A stretch of 35,282 bases of DNA from JAYUJH01 sp043765375 (GTDB lineage: Bacteria > Pseudomonadota > Alphaproteobacteria > Rickettsiales > UBA998), in assembly GCA_043765375.1 (NCBI GenBank), contig JAYUJH010000019.1, forward strand, positions 1-35,282. Reading direction: 5' to 3'. The position numbers were made by a program, and so were the translations under genes. This document shows positions 14,726 to 23,620 of the stretch, piece after piece (position 1 is the first letter of the stretch; every line of letters begins with the position of its first letter). Below the pieces are notes generated by a model. The model had not been told where the DNA came from. It saw only the letters and a program-made list of their open reading frames with translations, and ran no database searches.

Positions 14726-17700
14726 GTGCAGTTACTAATTAACAATAATATAAATAAATCTTTAAGCCCCTCATATCGTTTGCTTAAGCCTAAGCGAAAT
14801 GAAATTGATAGCTTCAAACAATATTTAGCAGTATATTTTTCTGTGATTAATAGCTTAGAGAGTGAAGAAAACCTTAAAACTCACCTAATGGATTTTTTGA
14901 AGAAACAATATGGGAGGCAACATTTAATTGAGCAACAAGAGCGTATAGATTTTGTGATTCGCAACGGTGACAAATCTACAAATGCAGGAGTTTTGGTTGA
15001 ATCTAAAAAATCTTCTAATGCTCACGATATGATTACGGAATCAAATATCAATAAAAAATCACTACATGAATTAGTTTTATATTTTATGAAAGAACGCCAT
15101 AAAGGAAACACAGATATAAAGTTTGTGATTATATGTAGTGAGTTTGTATTTTATGTTTTTGAAGCAAAAGAGTTTGAACACGCATTTTGGAATAATAAAT
15201 ATTTTAAGAAAGATTTTATTGAATGGATTGATGGTAAAAAAACAGATTACACTACTGATTTTTTCTATAATAATATAGCCAAACCTTATATAAATAAGAC
15301 TGAAATCACATTAAATGTAACTTATTTTGATATAAGAAATTGTCAAAATGTAGAAGATGATAATCAATTAATCCCACTTTTTAAGATACTAAGCCCCGAA
15401 CATTTATTAAAAAAATCATTCGCTAATGATAGTAATAGCTTGAATGAAGAGTTTTATAATGAATTGCTGCACATAATGGGTTTATACGAAATTAAAGAAA
15501 AGGGGCAATATGTAATAAAAAGATTACCCAAGGTGAAACGTCACAATGCTTCATTACTTGAAAATGCAATTGACAAAATACAACGAGAGCAAAGATTTAA
15601 TGATGAATCTTTTGATGTTATTTATGGGCAAGGAAAAGAAGAGCATGAGTTTAATATAGCCTTAGAGCTATGTATCACATGGATAAATCGCTTGCTTTTT
15701 TTGAAATTATTAGAGGCGCAAATTGTTGCTTATCATAATGGTGATAAATCATATTGCTTTCTCAAAACTAATTTTATTAATGATTATACCGCTTTAGAGG
15801 ATTTGTTTTTTGGAGTATTGGCATTACAGCAGCATGAAAGGGCGGAACATATCAAAACAAAATATGCAAAAGTTCCATATCTTAATAGCTCATTATTTGA
15901 AAAAACTTCACTAGAGTTGATTTTAGGAATAAATCAGCTCAATTATCAATTAGAATTGCCACTTCATACAGATACAGTGCTTCTTAATGAACAAAATAAA
16001 CCAAAATATACAAAAATAAAGACGTTAGAATATTTGTTTGAGTTCTTAGATGCTTATGATTTTTCTTCAGAAGGCGGTGAAGAAATACAAGAAGAAAGCA
16101 AAACATTAATAAACGCTTCAGTGCTAGGGCTTATTTTTGAAAAAATTAATGGATATAAAGATGGTTCTATCTTTACCCCTGGTTATATCACTATGTATAT
16201 GAGCCAAAAAGTGATTGAAAAAACCATTATTGAAAAGTTTGTTAATTTATATCCTACATGGAAATTGCAATCTCTTGATGATTTGAAGAATTATCTTGTT
16301 GATTATCGTTCAAAATCAGATTTGTTAAAGTTTAATTCTATTATTAATTCTATTAAAATATGCGACCCAGCAGTTGGTTCGGGGCATTTTTTAGTATCAT
16401 GCTTGAATGAATTGATAGCAATGAAATCTAAACTCGGTATTTTAGCAGATTCGGAAGGTAATCGTATTAATGAATATGAAATCTATGTTGATAATGATGA
16501 GTTAATCATCGCAGATGCAAATACGGCAGAACTTTTCAAATATCAAGTTATTAATGGAATTGTGCCACCCCGCTTGCAGCATATTCAAAAAACCATTTTT
16601 AATGAAAAGAAAAACTTGATTGAAAATTGTTTGTTTGGGGTGGATATTAATCAGAACTCTGTGAAAATATGCAGCTTGAGATTATGGATAGAGCTTCTAA
16701 AAAACGCTTATTATAAAGAAAATAATGGTTACACAGAATTAGAAACATTACCCAATATTGATATTAACATTAAATGCGGTAATTCGTTATTGCACCGTTT
16801 CAAGTTAGAGCAACCGCTTGCTGATGCGTTTAACAAAGCTGGAGCAACTATTGATGAATATAAAAAACTGGTGAATGATTATAAAGAGATGAAAAACAAG
16901 CAAGCTAAATATGAGCTCGTCCAAAAAATAGCGCATATCAAATCATGCTTCAAACAAGTGGGAGTTGTTAATATTGAAAAAGAAATGCGCAAGCAAATTG
17001 TTGAATTATATCAACTTGAAGACCAAGATGATTTGTTTGGTTTAGATATTACAGCCGAGAATAACAAAAAACATAAAATGACTGATTTACAAAAGCGCAT
17101 TAAAGAATTGGAAGCCAAAAAGCAGGCTTACCTTGCTGACCCAACTTTTTTTAATGCGCTTGAATGGCGGTTTGAGTTTCCAGAAGTGTTGAATGATGAT
17201 GGAGAGTTTATAGGTTTTGATATTGTAATTGCCAACCCGCCTTATATGAGGGTGCAAGAAATTGAGCGCACTCAATCAGCACAGAAGCAGATTTATGAAG
17301 CAAATTATCATAAAACCGCCCGTGGTTCTTATGACCTTGCTAATTTATTTTTTGAACTAGCTGGAAGCCTATGTGCTAAAGATGGTAATAATATCTTTAT
17401 TTTTCCGCATAAACTTTTCAATTCTGCCAATGGTGAAGGTTTGCGGGAATATTTAATTAATAGCCGCACCATCAAACATATCAGCCATTTTGGGGCTAAT
17501 ATGGTGTTTGATAATGCCGATACTTATACTTGCATTGCGTTATTTAACAAAAAATTAGCAGAATCTTTTGACTTTGCCCGTTTTGCTTTTGGTTCAGAGT
17601 TCAAAAAAGAATTAAAATTGCGTGAAAAATACCGACCTCTCCATTACGAAAATATTGAGCAAGCAAGCGCACTTTATGGCTCAAATCAGTGGATATTTTT

Positions 17701-18661
17701 TGATGATGCAGCAGGTTTTGATGTGTTTAATCAGATATATCAACAGCAATCAAATGTTGCGGAAAAGTTCAATGATGTGTTTCAAGGAATAGCAACCAGC
17801 AATGATACGCTTTATGTGGTGCAGAAATTGGCTGAATCTGAAAGCACTTATACCATCAAAGTTAATCCGAAAAACAAAGTTATGGACAATGTGGAACAAG
17901 CCATTTTTGAAGTGGAAAAGCAGTTTTTCAAACCGTTTTTAATGGGTAAAGATGTGCATCGTTACGCCTCGCTTCACACTGATAAACTCGTATTCTTTCC
18001 TTATATTTTGAGTGAAGTGGAAGGCGCAAAAACTGAATTGGTGACGCTTGCCGAGTTGCAACAACATTATCCATTAACGCATAAATATGTGATGCACTAT
18101 GAAACCGCTTTCAAAGCCCGTGAAAGTGGCAAAGCAGGACGCATGACTATGGAGCGTGGCGAGAAAAATCAAAAACAAATATTTCCCGCATGGCACGGCT
18201 ATATTTACCCAAAAAACTTGCATAAGTTTAACCAACCCAAACTTTCTTCCATGGAGATTTGCGCCAAGCACCCTAATGTTACAGTAAATGCAGACGGGAT
18301 ATATCACACAACAAAAGTTTATAGTTTGGTGAAAGCAGATGACAATAATATATCATATCATTTTTATACGGCTATTTTCAATTCCAAGTTGTTTTGGTGG
18401 TTTTTGAAACATACTGGCGACACCCTCCAAGGTGATTCTCGCACAATTAAAACAAATTATATCAACCCATTTCCGCTACCAGCACAAGTTTCAAATCAGC
18501 AAGAAAATGAGTTGGTTGCATTGGTTGAGCAAATTATGTGTGAGAAGCAATTAAACCCCAAAGCAGATACCAGCGAATTGGAGGCAAAAATTGATACCGC
18601 TATTTACAGCCTATATGGGTTATCGGAGGCGCATATTGCAACCATAACCTCCAGCGTTTAA
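14726..18661 (+). CDS. Type IIG restriction-modification enzyme (nuclease, methyltransferase and specificity in one chain)
   Basis: A single 1311-aa protein. The N-terminal PD-(D/E)xK-like nuclease is marked by D75 (QQERIDFVI) and E92-x-K94 (VLVESKKS). A long helical connector follows. The N6-adenine methyltransferase has motif I at about 546 (CDPAVGSGHFLVSCLNEL) and the catalytic NPPY at 837-840 (FDIVIANPPYMRVQEIE). The C-terminal part from about 980 is a TaqI-C-like target recognition region with the closing NPFPLPAQV motif. The enzyme would methylate one adenine of its site using S-adenosylmethionine and cut unmodified DNA nearby, guarding against phage. It starts at GTG with AAGGG about 8 bases upstream. 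No separate methyltransferase or specificity subunit is seen, which fits type IIG. It is the main cargo of the island and ends 140 bases before the right repeat. It appears intact. Confidence 0.92.
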   Translation: MQLLINNNINKSLSPSYRLLKPKRNEIDSFKQYLAVYFSVINSLESEENLKTHLMDFLKKQYGRQHLIEQQERIDFVIRNGDKSTNAGVLVESKKSSNAHDMITESNINKKSLHELVLYFMKERHKGNTDIKFVIICSEFVFYVFEAKEFEHAFWNNKYFKKDFIEWIDGKKTDYTTDFFYNNIAKPYINKTEITLNVTYFDIRNCQNVEDDNQLIPLFKILSPEHLLKKSFANDSNSLNEEFYNELLHIMGLYEIKEKGQYVIKRLPKVKRHNASLLENAIDKIQREQRFNDESFDVIYGQGKEEHEFNIALELCITWINRLLFLKLLEAQIVAYHNGDKSYCFLKTNFINDYTALEDLFFGVLALQQHERAEHIKTKYAKVPYLNSSLFEKTSLELILGINQLNYQLELPLHTDTVLLNEQNKPKYTKIKTLEYLFEFLDAYDFSSEGGEEIQEESKTLINASVLGLIFEKINGYKDGSIFTPGYITMYMSQKVIEKTIIEKFVNLYPTWKLQSLDDLKNYLVDYRSKSDLLKFNSIINSIKICDPAVGSGHFLVSCLNELIAMKSKLGILADSEGNRINEYEIYVDNDELIIADANTAELFKYQVINGIVPPRLQHIQKTIFNEKKNLIENCLFGVDINQNSVKICSLRLWIELLKNAYYKENNGYTELETLPNIDINIKCGNSLLHRFKLEQPLADAFNKAGATIDEYKKLVNDYKEMKNKQAKYELVQKIAHIKSCFKQVGVVNIEKEMRKQIVELYQLEDQDDLFGLDITAENNKKHKMTDLQKRIKELEAKKQAYLADPTFFNALEWRFEFPEVLNDDGEFIGFDIVIANPPYMRVQEIERTQSAQKQIYEANYHKTARGSYDLANLFFELAGSLCAKDGNNIFIFPHKLFNSANGEGLREYLINSRTIKHISHFGANMVFDNADTYTCIALFNKKLAESFDFARFAFGSEFKKELKLREKYRPLHYENIEQASALYGSNQWIFFDDAAGFDVFNQIYQQQSNVAEKFNDVFQGIATSNDTLYVVQKLAESESTYTIKVNPKNKVMDNVEQAIFEVEKQFFKPFLMGKDVHRYASLHTDKLVFFPYILSEVEGAKTELVTLAELQQHYPLTHKYVMHYETAFKARESGKAGRMTMERGEKNQKQIFPAWHGYIYPKNLHKFNQPKLSSMEICAKHPNVTVNADGIYHTTKVYSLVKADDNNISYHFYTAIFNSKLFWWFLKHTGDTLQGDSRTIKTNYINPFPLPAQVSNQQENELVALVEQIMCEKQLNPKADTSELEAKIDTAIYSLYGLSEAHIATITSSV

Positions 18662-18800
18662 TGAAAAGATTATCAAATGATTATTGAAACACCAAATAAC
18701 AACTTATCCAATTTTCCGAACTTTCCTTAGACGTAGTTTTTAATATATTTTGCTTCTTCACTCACATTTTTCACTTGCAGAATACAAAAAACTTCCATAG

Positions 18801-18825
18801 CAATTCCTCACCTATCGCGACCATA
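18801..18825 (+). repeat. Right-hand direct repeat of the island (att-like)
   Basis: CAATTCCTCACCTATCGC then G/T then ACCATA: identical to 11050-11074 in 24 of 25 positions, same orientation, 7.75 kb apart. The T-stem half (GGGGGTT) present at the left copy is absent here. The repeats enclose the dead integrase and the restriction enzyme, so they are best read as the two attachment junctions. Confidence 0.8.
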
Positions 18826-18849
18826 ACAATTTTTATAAGGTAAGAAAAA

Positions 18850-19191
18850 ATGATTAAATGTGACGAAAATAGTTTTATTACTTACAAAACAATTGAAAGA
18901 GCTGGAGGCGATCGTTATCTTAAAATAGTGGCTCATAATAAATCTTCGCAAGCAGTGGAAAAGGTAACTGTGGGTTATAAAATAGTTGATAAAGGAATAA
19001 TAACTCTCAAATCCACTGAAAATAGTTATAATATCTTGCCAGATGAAAAAATGCAGATATTTAGTCGGGAATTGATTTGGAGTAAAATTGAAATTGACTA
19101 TATTACTGTGCAAGTTGCAGATGGTAGTCACTTCAAATTGCCTCCATTAACTTCTTCAGAAACGCAAACGCAAACCCCTGTTTATTGCTAA
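18850..19191 (+). CDS. Unknown 113-aa protein just outside the island
   Basis: ATG at 18850 follows AAGGTAAG, a good ribosome site, only 24 bases after the right att-like repeat. The product is beta-rich (YLKIVAHNKSSQAVEKVTVG, VDKGIITLKS, KIEIDYITVQVADGSHFKLP) with no signal peptide, ending in a Thr/Gln-rich tail (SETQTQTPVYC). Its alternating strands suggest a small beta-sandwich, but no family is recognised. Since the island inserted directly before it, its original promoter may have been displaced. Whether it belongs to the core genome or was captured cannot be decided here. Confidence 0.6.
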   Translation: MIKCDENSFITYKTIERAGGDRYLKIVAHNKSSQAVEKVTVGYKIVDKGIITLKSTENSYNILPDEKMQIFSRELIWSKIEIDYITVQVADGSHFKLPPLTSSETQTQTPVYC

Positions 19192-19336
19192 GATTTTTTT
19201 ATATCTTTTTTTAATTGGAATAGCTGCAATAATTATGAAAGCATTGTTTTAATATTCATTAAATAGTTCTTAATGCTAACCACTCCACATAATACTATTG
19301 ACGCAACATAATTTAACAAATATATATTTAACACAG

Positions 19337-20722
19337 ATGGTTGCAAAGTTCAAAATATTATCATCAGTTAAAATATCTTCGGTTAAATCATATTTGCCGC
19401 AAAGTTTGTTTGGGCGGGCATTGTTGATTTTGGTGTTGCCAACCATATTGGTGCAGATTGTCGCCGTGGTGCTGTTTTATGAACGTCATTGGAGCAATGT
19501 TCAGCGTCATCTTTCTTCATCACTGGCGGGGGAAGTTGCTTTGATTATGGATAGGGCAATATCCACCCAAGGCGAAAAGCGCAGTTCATATCTTAATCGT
19601 TACGCCAAAATCATGAATATGCAAATTGCCATTCTTGCGCCCCCTTTGCATGAAAATGTAGCAGAAAGTGACGAGCGTTTTCAAGCATATATTCACGAGT
19701 TAAAACAACGCATTAGCTTGCGGTTTGTGGTGTTTGATGTGCCAGATATTAACGATGATGATGGTGAAATTATCCGCACGCAGATTTTATGGCAAAATGA
19801 AATTATTCAAATTGATGTCGGTGTGAAACGGTTGGAGAGTGCCACAACTTATATTTTCGTCAGTTGGTTGGTTTCTTCGGCGATATTGCTAACTTTCATT
19901 GCGATTATCTTTTTGCGTAACCAAATACGCCCCATCAAGCGATTGGCAGAAGTGGCGGAGCGGTTTGGTATGGGGCAAGATGTTGGCAATTATCGTCCGC
20001 ATGGAGCGCAGGAAGTGCGTCAAGCGGGTAAGGCTTTTTTGAAAATGCGGGGGCGTATTTTGCGCCAAATTAACACCCGCACCGCCATGCTTACGGGCAT
20101 TTCACATGATTTGCGAACACCGCTGACCCGTATGAAGTTGCAACTAGCAATGCTCAATATTGCATCATCTGAGGAAATTATAGCGATGCAGGAGGATATT
20201 TATGAGATGGAAGTGATGCTTAATGAATATCTGGATTTTGCCCGTGGTAATGATGAGGATTCCCCCACTGAGATGGTGAATATGGCAGAAATGTTACATT
20301 CCATTGCGCAATCTTTTGTCAATTCTGCCTCTAATATTAGCTATAATCTGCCAGCCAAGGCACAAATTAAGATTCGCCCCAATCAGATGCGGCGGGCGGT
20401 GCAGAACATCATGACCAACGCTTTGAAATATGGCGGGGGAGCAGCGCATTTGAGTTTGCAGAGCTATCAAGGTTGGTTGCATATTATTGTGGAAGATGAA
20501 GGTTCAGGCATTGCTGAAGCAGATATGGAGGAAGTTTTTCGTCCATTCACTCGGCTAGAATCCTCACGCAATTCACAAACGGGCGGGGTGGGGCTAGGGC
20601 TTGCCATCGCCCGTGATATTGTGCAGGCACATGGTGGGAAAATATTGCTCAAAAACCGCTATGACGCCAATGGGCATGTTTGCGGATTGATTGTTACGAT
20701 TATTTTGCCCGCAAATAATTAG
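19337..20722 (+). CDS. envZ: EnvZ-like sensor histidine kinase
   Basis: The chain has a first membrane helix (LLILVLPTILVQIVAVVLFY), a periplasmic segment of about 120 residues, a second helix (TYIFVSWLVSSAILLTFIAI), and a HAMP linker (RNQIRPIKRLAEVAERFGMG). The HisKA domain carries the phospho-accepting His in GISHDLRTPLTRMKLQL (residue 257 from the ATG chosen here), and the HATPase domain shows RRAVQNIMTNALKYG, VEDEGSGIAEAD and GGVGLGLAIARDIVQAHGG. This order and the SHDLRTPLTR box match the EnvZ group, which phosphorylates OmpR in response to osmotic or envelope signals. A TTG at 19298 opens the frame 13 codons earlier; the ATG is preferred though no strong ribosome site is seen. No ompR-like gene is adjacent, so its partner is encoded elsewhere. 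Confidence 0.88.
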   Translation: MVAKFKILSSVKISSVKSYLPQSLFGRALLILVLPTILVQIVAVVLFYERHWSNVQRHLSSSLAGEVALIMDRAISTQGEKRSSYLNRYAKIMNMQIAILAPPLHENVAESDERFQAYIHELKQRISLRFVVFDVPDINDDDGEIIRTQILWQNEIIQIDVGVKRLESATTYIFVSWLVSSAILLTFIAIIFLRNQIRPIKRLAEVAERFGMGQDVGNYRPHGAQEVRQAGKAFLKMRGRILRQINTRTAMLTGISHDLRTPLTRMKLQLAMLNIASSEEIIAMQEDIYEMEVMLNEYLDFARGNDEDSPTEMVNMAEMLHSIAQSFVNSASNISYNLPAKAQIKIRPNQMRRAVQNIMTNALKYGGGAAHLSLQSYQGWLHIIVEDEGSGIAEADMEEVFRPFTRLESSRNSQTGGVGLGLAIARDIVQAHGGKILLKNRYDANGHVCGLIVTIILPANN

Positions 20723-20740
20723 CCTCACAAGCAATATCCA

Positions 20741-22042
20741 CTATAAATAACTAAGCAAATCATCAGCTCCAATATAATCAGTTTTTTGCTTAGTTACCAA
20801 ATCCATCACCCGAATATTCGCTGTTTCTGTTTCATAAATAACTACATGCGTTGCCTTGATGGATTCTGCTTTTTTCAATGCTTTGGAGAAATTATTCGTG
20901 GTGATTATTTCACAATTTATACCATTATTGCGCCAATTTTGCACCATTTTTAGCAATTTGAAATCATTCCTCGAGAGATTATTCGCCAAAAAATCATTTC
21001 CTGCATCAGCGCAAAATAATGCAATTTTTGTAGATGGTTTTGTTGGTTGCCAATTTTGTTGTTGCAACAACAACATTAAGCGTTCAATTCCTGCGGCAAA
21101 TCCAACTCCCGCAATTTCAGATTCCGCATTGCCTCCACCAGCTATTTGCGCAACTAACCCGTTATAATGCCCCCCAGCAAGCACTGTTGCTTGCGCTCCC
21201 AGTTGTGATGATGTGAACTCAAACACGCTATGCGCATAATAATCCAACCCACGCACTAGCTCGGGGGTGATGATATATGCAATACCTAATTCATCAAGCC
21301 CCAACTGCACTGCTGCAAACCAATTTCGGGCTTTGTCACTTAAATAATCAATCAATTTTGGTGCGTTTGCAACGATTAATTGGTCTTGCGCTTGTTTAGA
21401 ATCCAAGATGCGCAGTGGGTTTTTTTGCAACCTCAATTTGCTTTCATCAGATAAATGTTCGCATAAAGGTGTTAAATAATCCACCAACGCCGTGCGATAA
21501 TTAAGGCGAGAATCCACGTCACCAAGAGTATTTAACTTCAATATAATATGCTGATTGCAAAACTCATCACCGCATAGTTGGTGCAAAATTGAGTTGGCTA
21601 ATGCGATGATTTCCACATCTTGCCATGGTTCTTTTGCCCCCAAACATTCCGCCCCAATTTGATGAAATTGTCGCATTCTGCCTTTTTGTGGGCGCTCATA
21701 ACGAAATGCTGCCCCCGCATAAAACGCCTTGAACGGCAATTGTTGGGTATGTCCGCCAGAGATGAAGGCACGCACAATCGCTGCCGTGAACTCGGGGCGC
21801 AGGGTTAATGAATCCCCCCCCCTATCTTGAAATGTATAAGTTTCCTTGCTCACAACGTCCGACGTTTCACCAAGCGAGCGATGAAACACATCAGAAAACT
21901 CAAATATTGGAGTTTGCATTTCAGAAAAACCATAAAGGCTAGCAATCTCGCTATTCACCTGCATAATATGGCGCATTAAAGCCATATCATCACCATAATA
22001 ATCATGTGTTCCACGCACTGATTGCAATATTTTATTATTCAT
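20741..22042 (-). CDS. hisS: Histidyl-tRNA synthetase
   Basis: Class II synthetase charging tRNA-His with histidine, in the cytoplasm. The start MNNKILQSVRGTHDYYGDDM (ATG 22042) matches the family N-terminus; the longer frame from 22075 adds 11 residues without homology. Motif 2 is FRYERPQKGRMRQFHQIGAE, the histidine-specific motif is LVRGLDYYAHSVFEF, and motif 3 is GVGFAAGIERLMLLL. A C-terminal anticodon-binding domain (about 330-433; KIALFCADAGNDFLANNLSR) completes the protein at normal length. It is convergent with the kinase gene (18 bases apart) and divergent from the nitronate monooxygenase gene. HisS is essential and carried in the core genome. Confidence 0.95.
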   Translation of the reverse strand: MNNKILQSVRGTHDYYGDDMALMRHIMQVNSEIASLYGFSEMQTPIFEFSDVFHRSLGETSDVVSKETYTFQDRGGDSLTLRPEFTAAIVRAFISGGHTQQLPFKAFYAGAAFRYERPQKGRMRQFHQIGAECLGAKEPWQDVEIIALANSILHQLCGDEFCNQHIILKLNTLGDVDSRLNYRTALVDYLTPLCEHLSDESKLRLQKNPLRILDSKQAQDQLIVANAPKLIDYLSDKARNWFAAVQLGLDELGIAYIITPELVRGLDYYAHSVFEFTSSQLGAQATVLAGGHYNGLVAQIAGGGNAESEIAGVGFAAGIERLMLLLQQQNWQPTKPSTKIALFCADAGNDFLANNLSRNDFKLLKMVQNWRNNGINCEIITTNNFSKALKKAESIKATHVVIYETETANIRVMDLVTKQKTDYIGADDLLSYL

Positions 22043-22150
22043 TAATCCCGCCTCTATAACATTGCAACTTTGCAAATTATTGCTTGTATTAACACATAAA
22101 TAAGTATATTAATGAGGTATTAAACAGATATTTTTGCACCAGTAACATTT

Positions 22151-23587
22151 ATGATACAACCAGCTATGCGACCGCATAATATTAACTTCGCTGACAAGTT
22201 AGGCACAGTCTTAATTTCGGGTAAGGAAGTTTATCCGATAATTGAGGGAGGCAAGGGTGTTGCCGTATCAAATGGTAACAGCGCAGGAGCGTTTGCAGCA
22301 GCGGGCGCAGTTGGAACTTTCTCGGGCGTAAATCCTGAACGTTATGATGAACATGGTGACGTGATTCCGTATGTTTATCATGCAACAACTAGGCGGGAAC
22401 GTCATGAAGAATTGGTTGCCATGAGCATTGACGGAGCGGTGCAGCAAGCTCGTCGTGCCTATGAGATTTCAGATGGCAATGGCAGAGTTCATATGAATAT
22501 TTTGTGGGAAATGGGCGGGGCAGAGCGCATTATGATAGCCGCATTGGAGCAGGCGGGTCAGTTCATTCACGGCGTGACATGTGGGGCTGGAATGCCTTAT
22601 AAACTCGGTGAAATCGCTGCACATTATAAAGTTCATTACCACCCTATTATTTCTTCTATGCGGGCTTTTCGGGCGTTGTGGAAGCGTTCATATTTCAAAA
22701 CCAAAGAGTGGATAGGGAGCGTGGTTTATGAAGATCCTTGGCTTGCTGGCGGTCATAATGGGCTAACCAACGGTGAAGATCCTAAAATACCACAAGATCC
22801 ATATCCACGAGTAGCAGAATTGCGCAAGTTCATGAATGAAGTTGGCTTGCAACATGTTCCAATTATTATGGCGGGTGGAGCGTGGCACTTGCAGCAATGG
22901 GAGCATTGGTTAGATAATCCCGAAATTGGTGCAATCGCCTTTCAATTTGGTACTCGTCCATTGCTCACCAAGGAAAGCCCGATTCCTACAGTGTGGAAAA
23001 AGAGATTGCTTACCCTCAAAAAAGGTGATGTGTTTTTGAACCGTTTTAGCCCCACAGGTTTTTATTCTTCAGCGGTGAATAATGATTTTATCAAGGAATT
23101 ACGGGGCAGGGAAGAGCGGCAAATCGCATTTGTCACCAGTCCTGATGCAACTCATAACAAAGCAATTCCATTTGGTCCTCGCAAACGCCCAATTTATGTA
23201 GCAGGGCATGATTTTGCTAGAGCTGAGAAATATATAGCAGAAGGCTATGATGATTTGATGAAAACCCCAGATGATACTGTGATATTTGTGCGTAATGAAA
23301 CGGCATTGCAGATTCATGAAGATCAGGTGGAGTGTATGGGTTGCTTAAGTCATTGCAGGTTTAGCAATTGGAAAGATCATGATGATTTCAGCACAGGCAA
23401 AAAAGCAGATCCACGCAGTTTTTGCATTCAAAAAACTTTGCAAAATATTGCTTATGGTGCAAATATTGAGCATAATTTAATGTTTTCGGGGCATAATGCG
23501 TATCGTTTTGGGGAAGATGAGTTTTATCGTGATGGATTTGTGCCAAATGTGGCGCAATTAGTTGAGCGCATTCGCACGGGGTTGTGA
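22151..23587 (+). CDS. Nitronate monooxygenase / 2-nitropropane dioxygenase-family flavoprotein
   Basis: A 478-aa TIM-barrel flavoenzyme of the nitronate monooxygenase family, which oxidises nitronates with FMN. It begins with the family's ISGKEVYPIIEGGKGVAVSN, followed by GNSAGAFAAAGAVGTFSGVN, HGVTCGAGMPYKLGEIAAHY, IIMAGGAWHLQQWEHWLDNP and IAFQFGTRPLLTKESPIPTV. The C-terminal third has a Cys-rich piece (VECMGCLSHCRFSNW) and GKKADPRSFCIQKTL, typical of the longer bacterial group rather than of the short 350-aa enzymes. The physiological substrate of this group is uncertain. It starts 108 bases from the divergent hisS and ends 33 bases before the next gene, so they may be co-transcribed. Confidence 0.85.
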   Translation: MIQPAMRPHNINFADKLGTVLISGKEVYPIIEGGKGVAVSNGNSAGAFAAAGAVGTFSGVNPERYDEHGDVIPYVYHATTRRERHEELVAMSIDGAVQQARRAYEISDGNGRVHMNILWEMGGAERIMIAALEQAGQFIHGVTCGAGMPYKLGEIAAHYKVHYHPIISSMRAFRALWKRSYFKTKEWIGSVVYEDPWLAGGHNGLTNGEDPKIPQDPYPRVAELRKFMNEVGLQHVPIIMAGGAWHLQQWEHWLDNPEIGAIAFQFGTRPLLTKESPIPTVWKKRLLTLKKGDVFLNRFSPTGFYSSAVNNDFIKELRGREERQIAFVTSPDATHNKAIPFGPRKRPIYVAGHDFARAEKYIAEGYDDLMKTPDDTVIFVRNETALQIHEDQVECMGCLSHCRFSNWKDHDDFSTGKKADPRSFCIQKTLQNIAYGANIEHNLMFSGHNAYRFGEDEFYRDGFVPNVAQLVERIRTGL

Positions 23588-23620
23588 GTGGGTTGTGATT
23601 AGGTTGTGAGTTCGGCAAGC

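Noticed and set aside
14726..18661. BREX PglX methyltransferase
   Set aside because: The size and NPPY motif fit, but the N-terminal PD-(D/E)xK nuclease residues are present and no brxB, brxC, pglZ or brxL genes are nearby. Type IIG is the better call.
18808..19131. 107-codon frame on the minus strand
   Set aside because: It opposes the 113-aa plus-strand gene, which has a good ribosome site. The composition (many Phe, His, Tyr) is typical of an antisense shadow.
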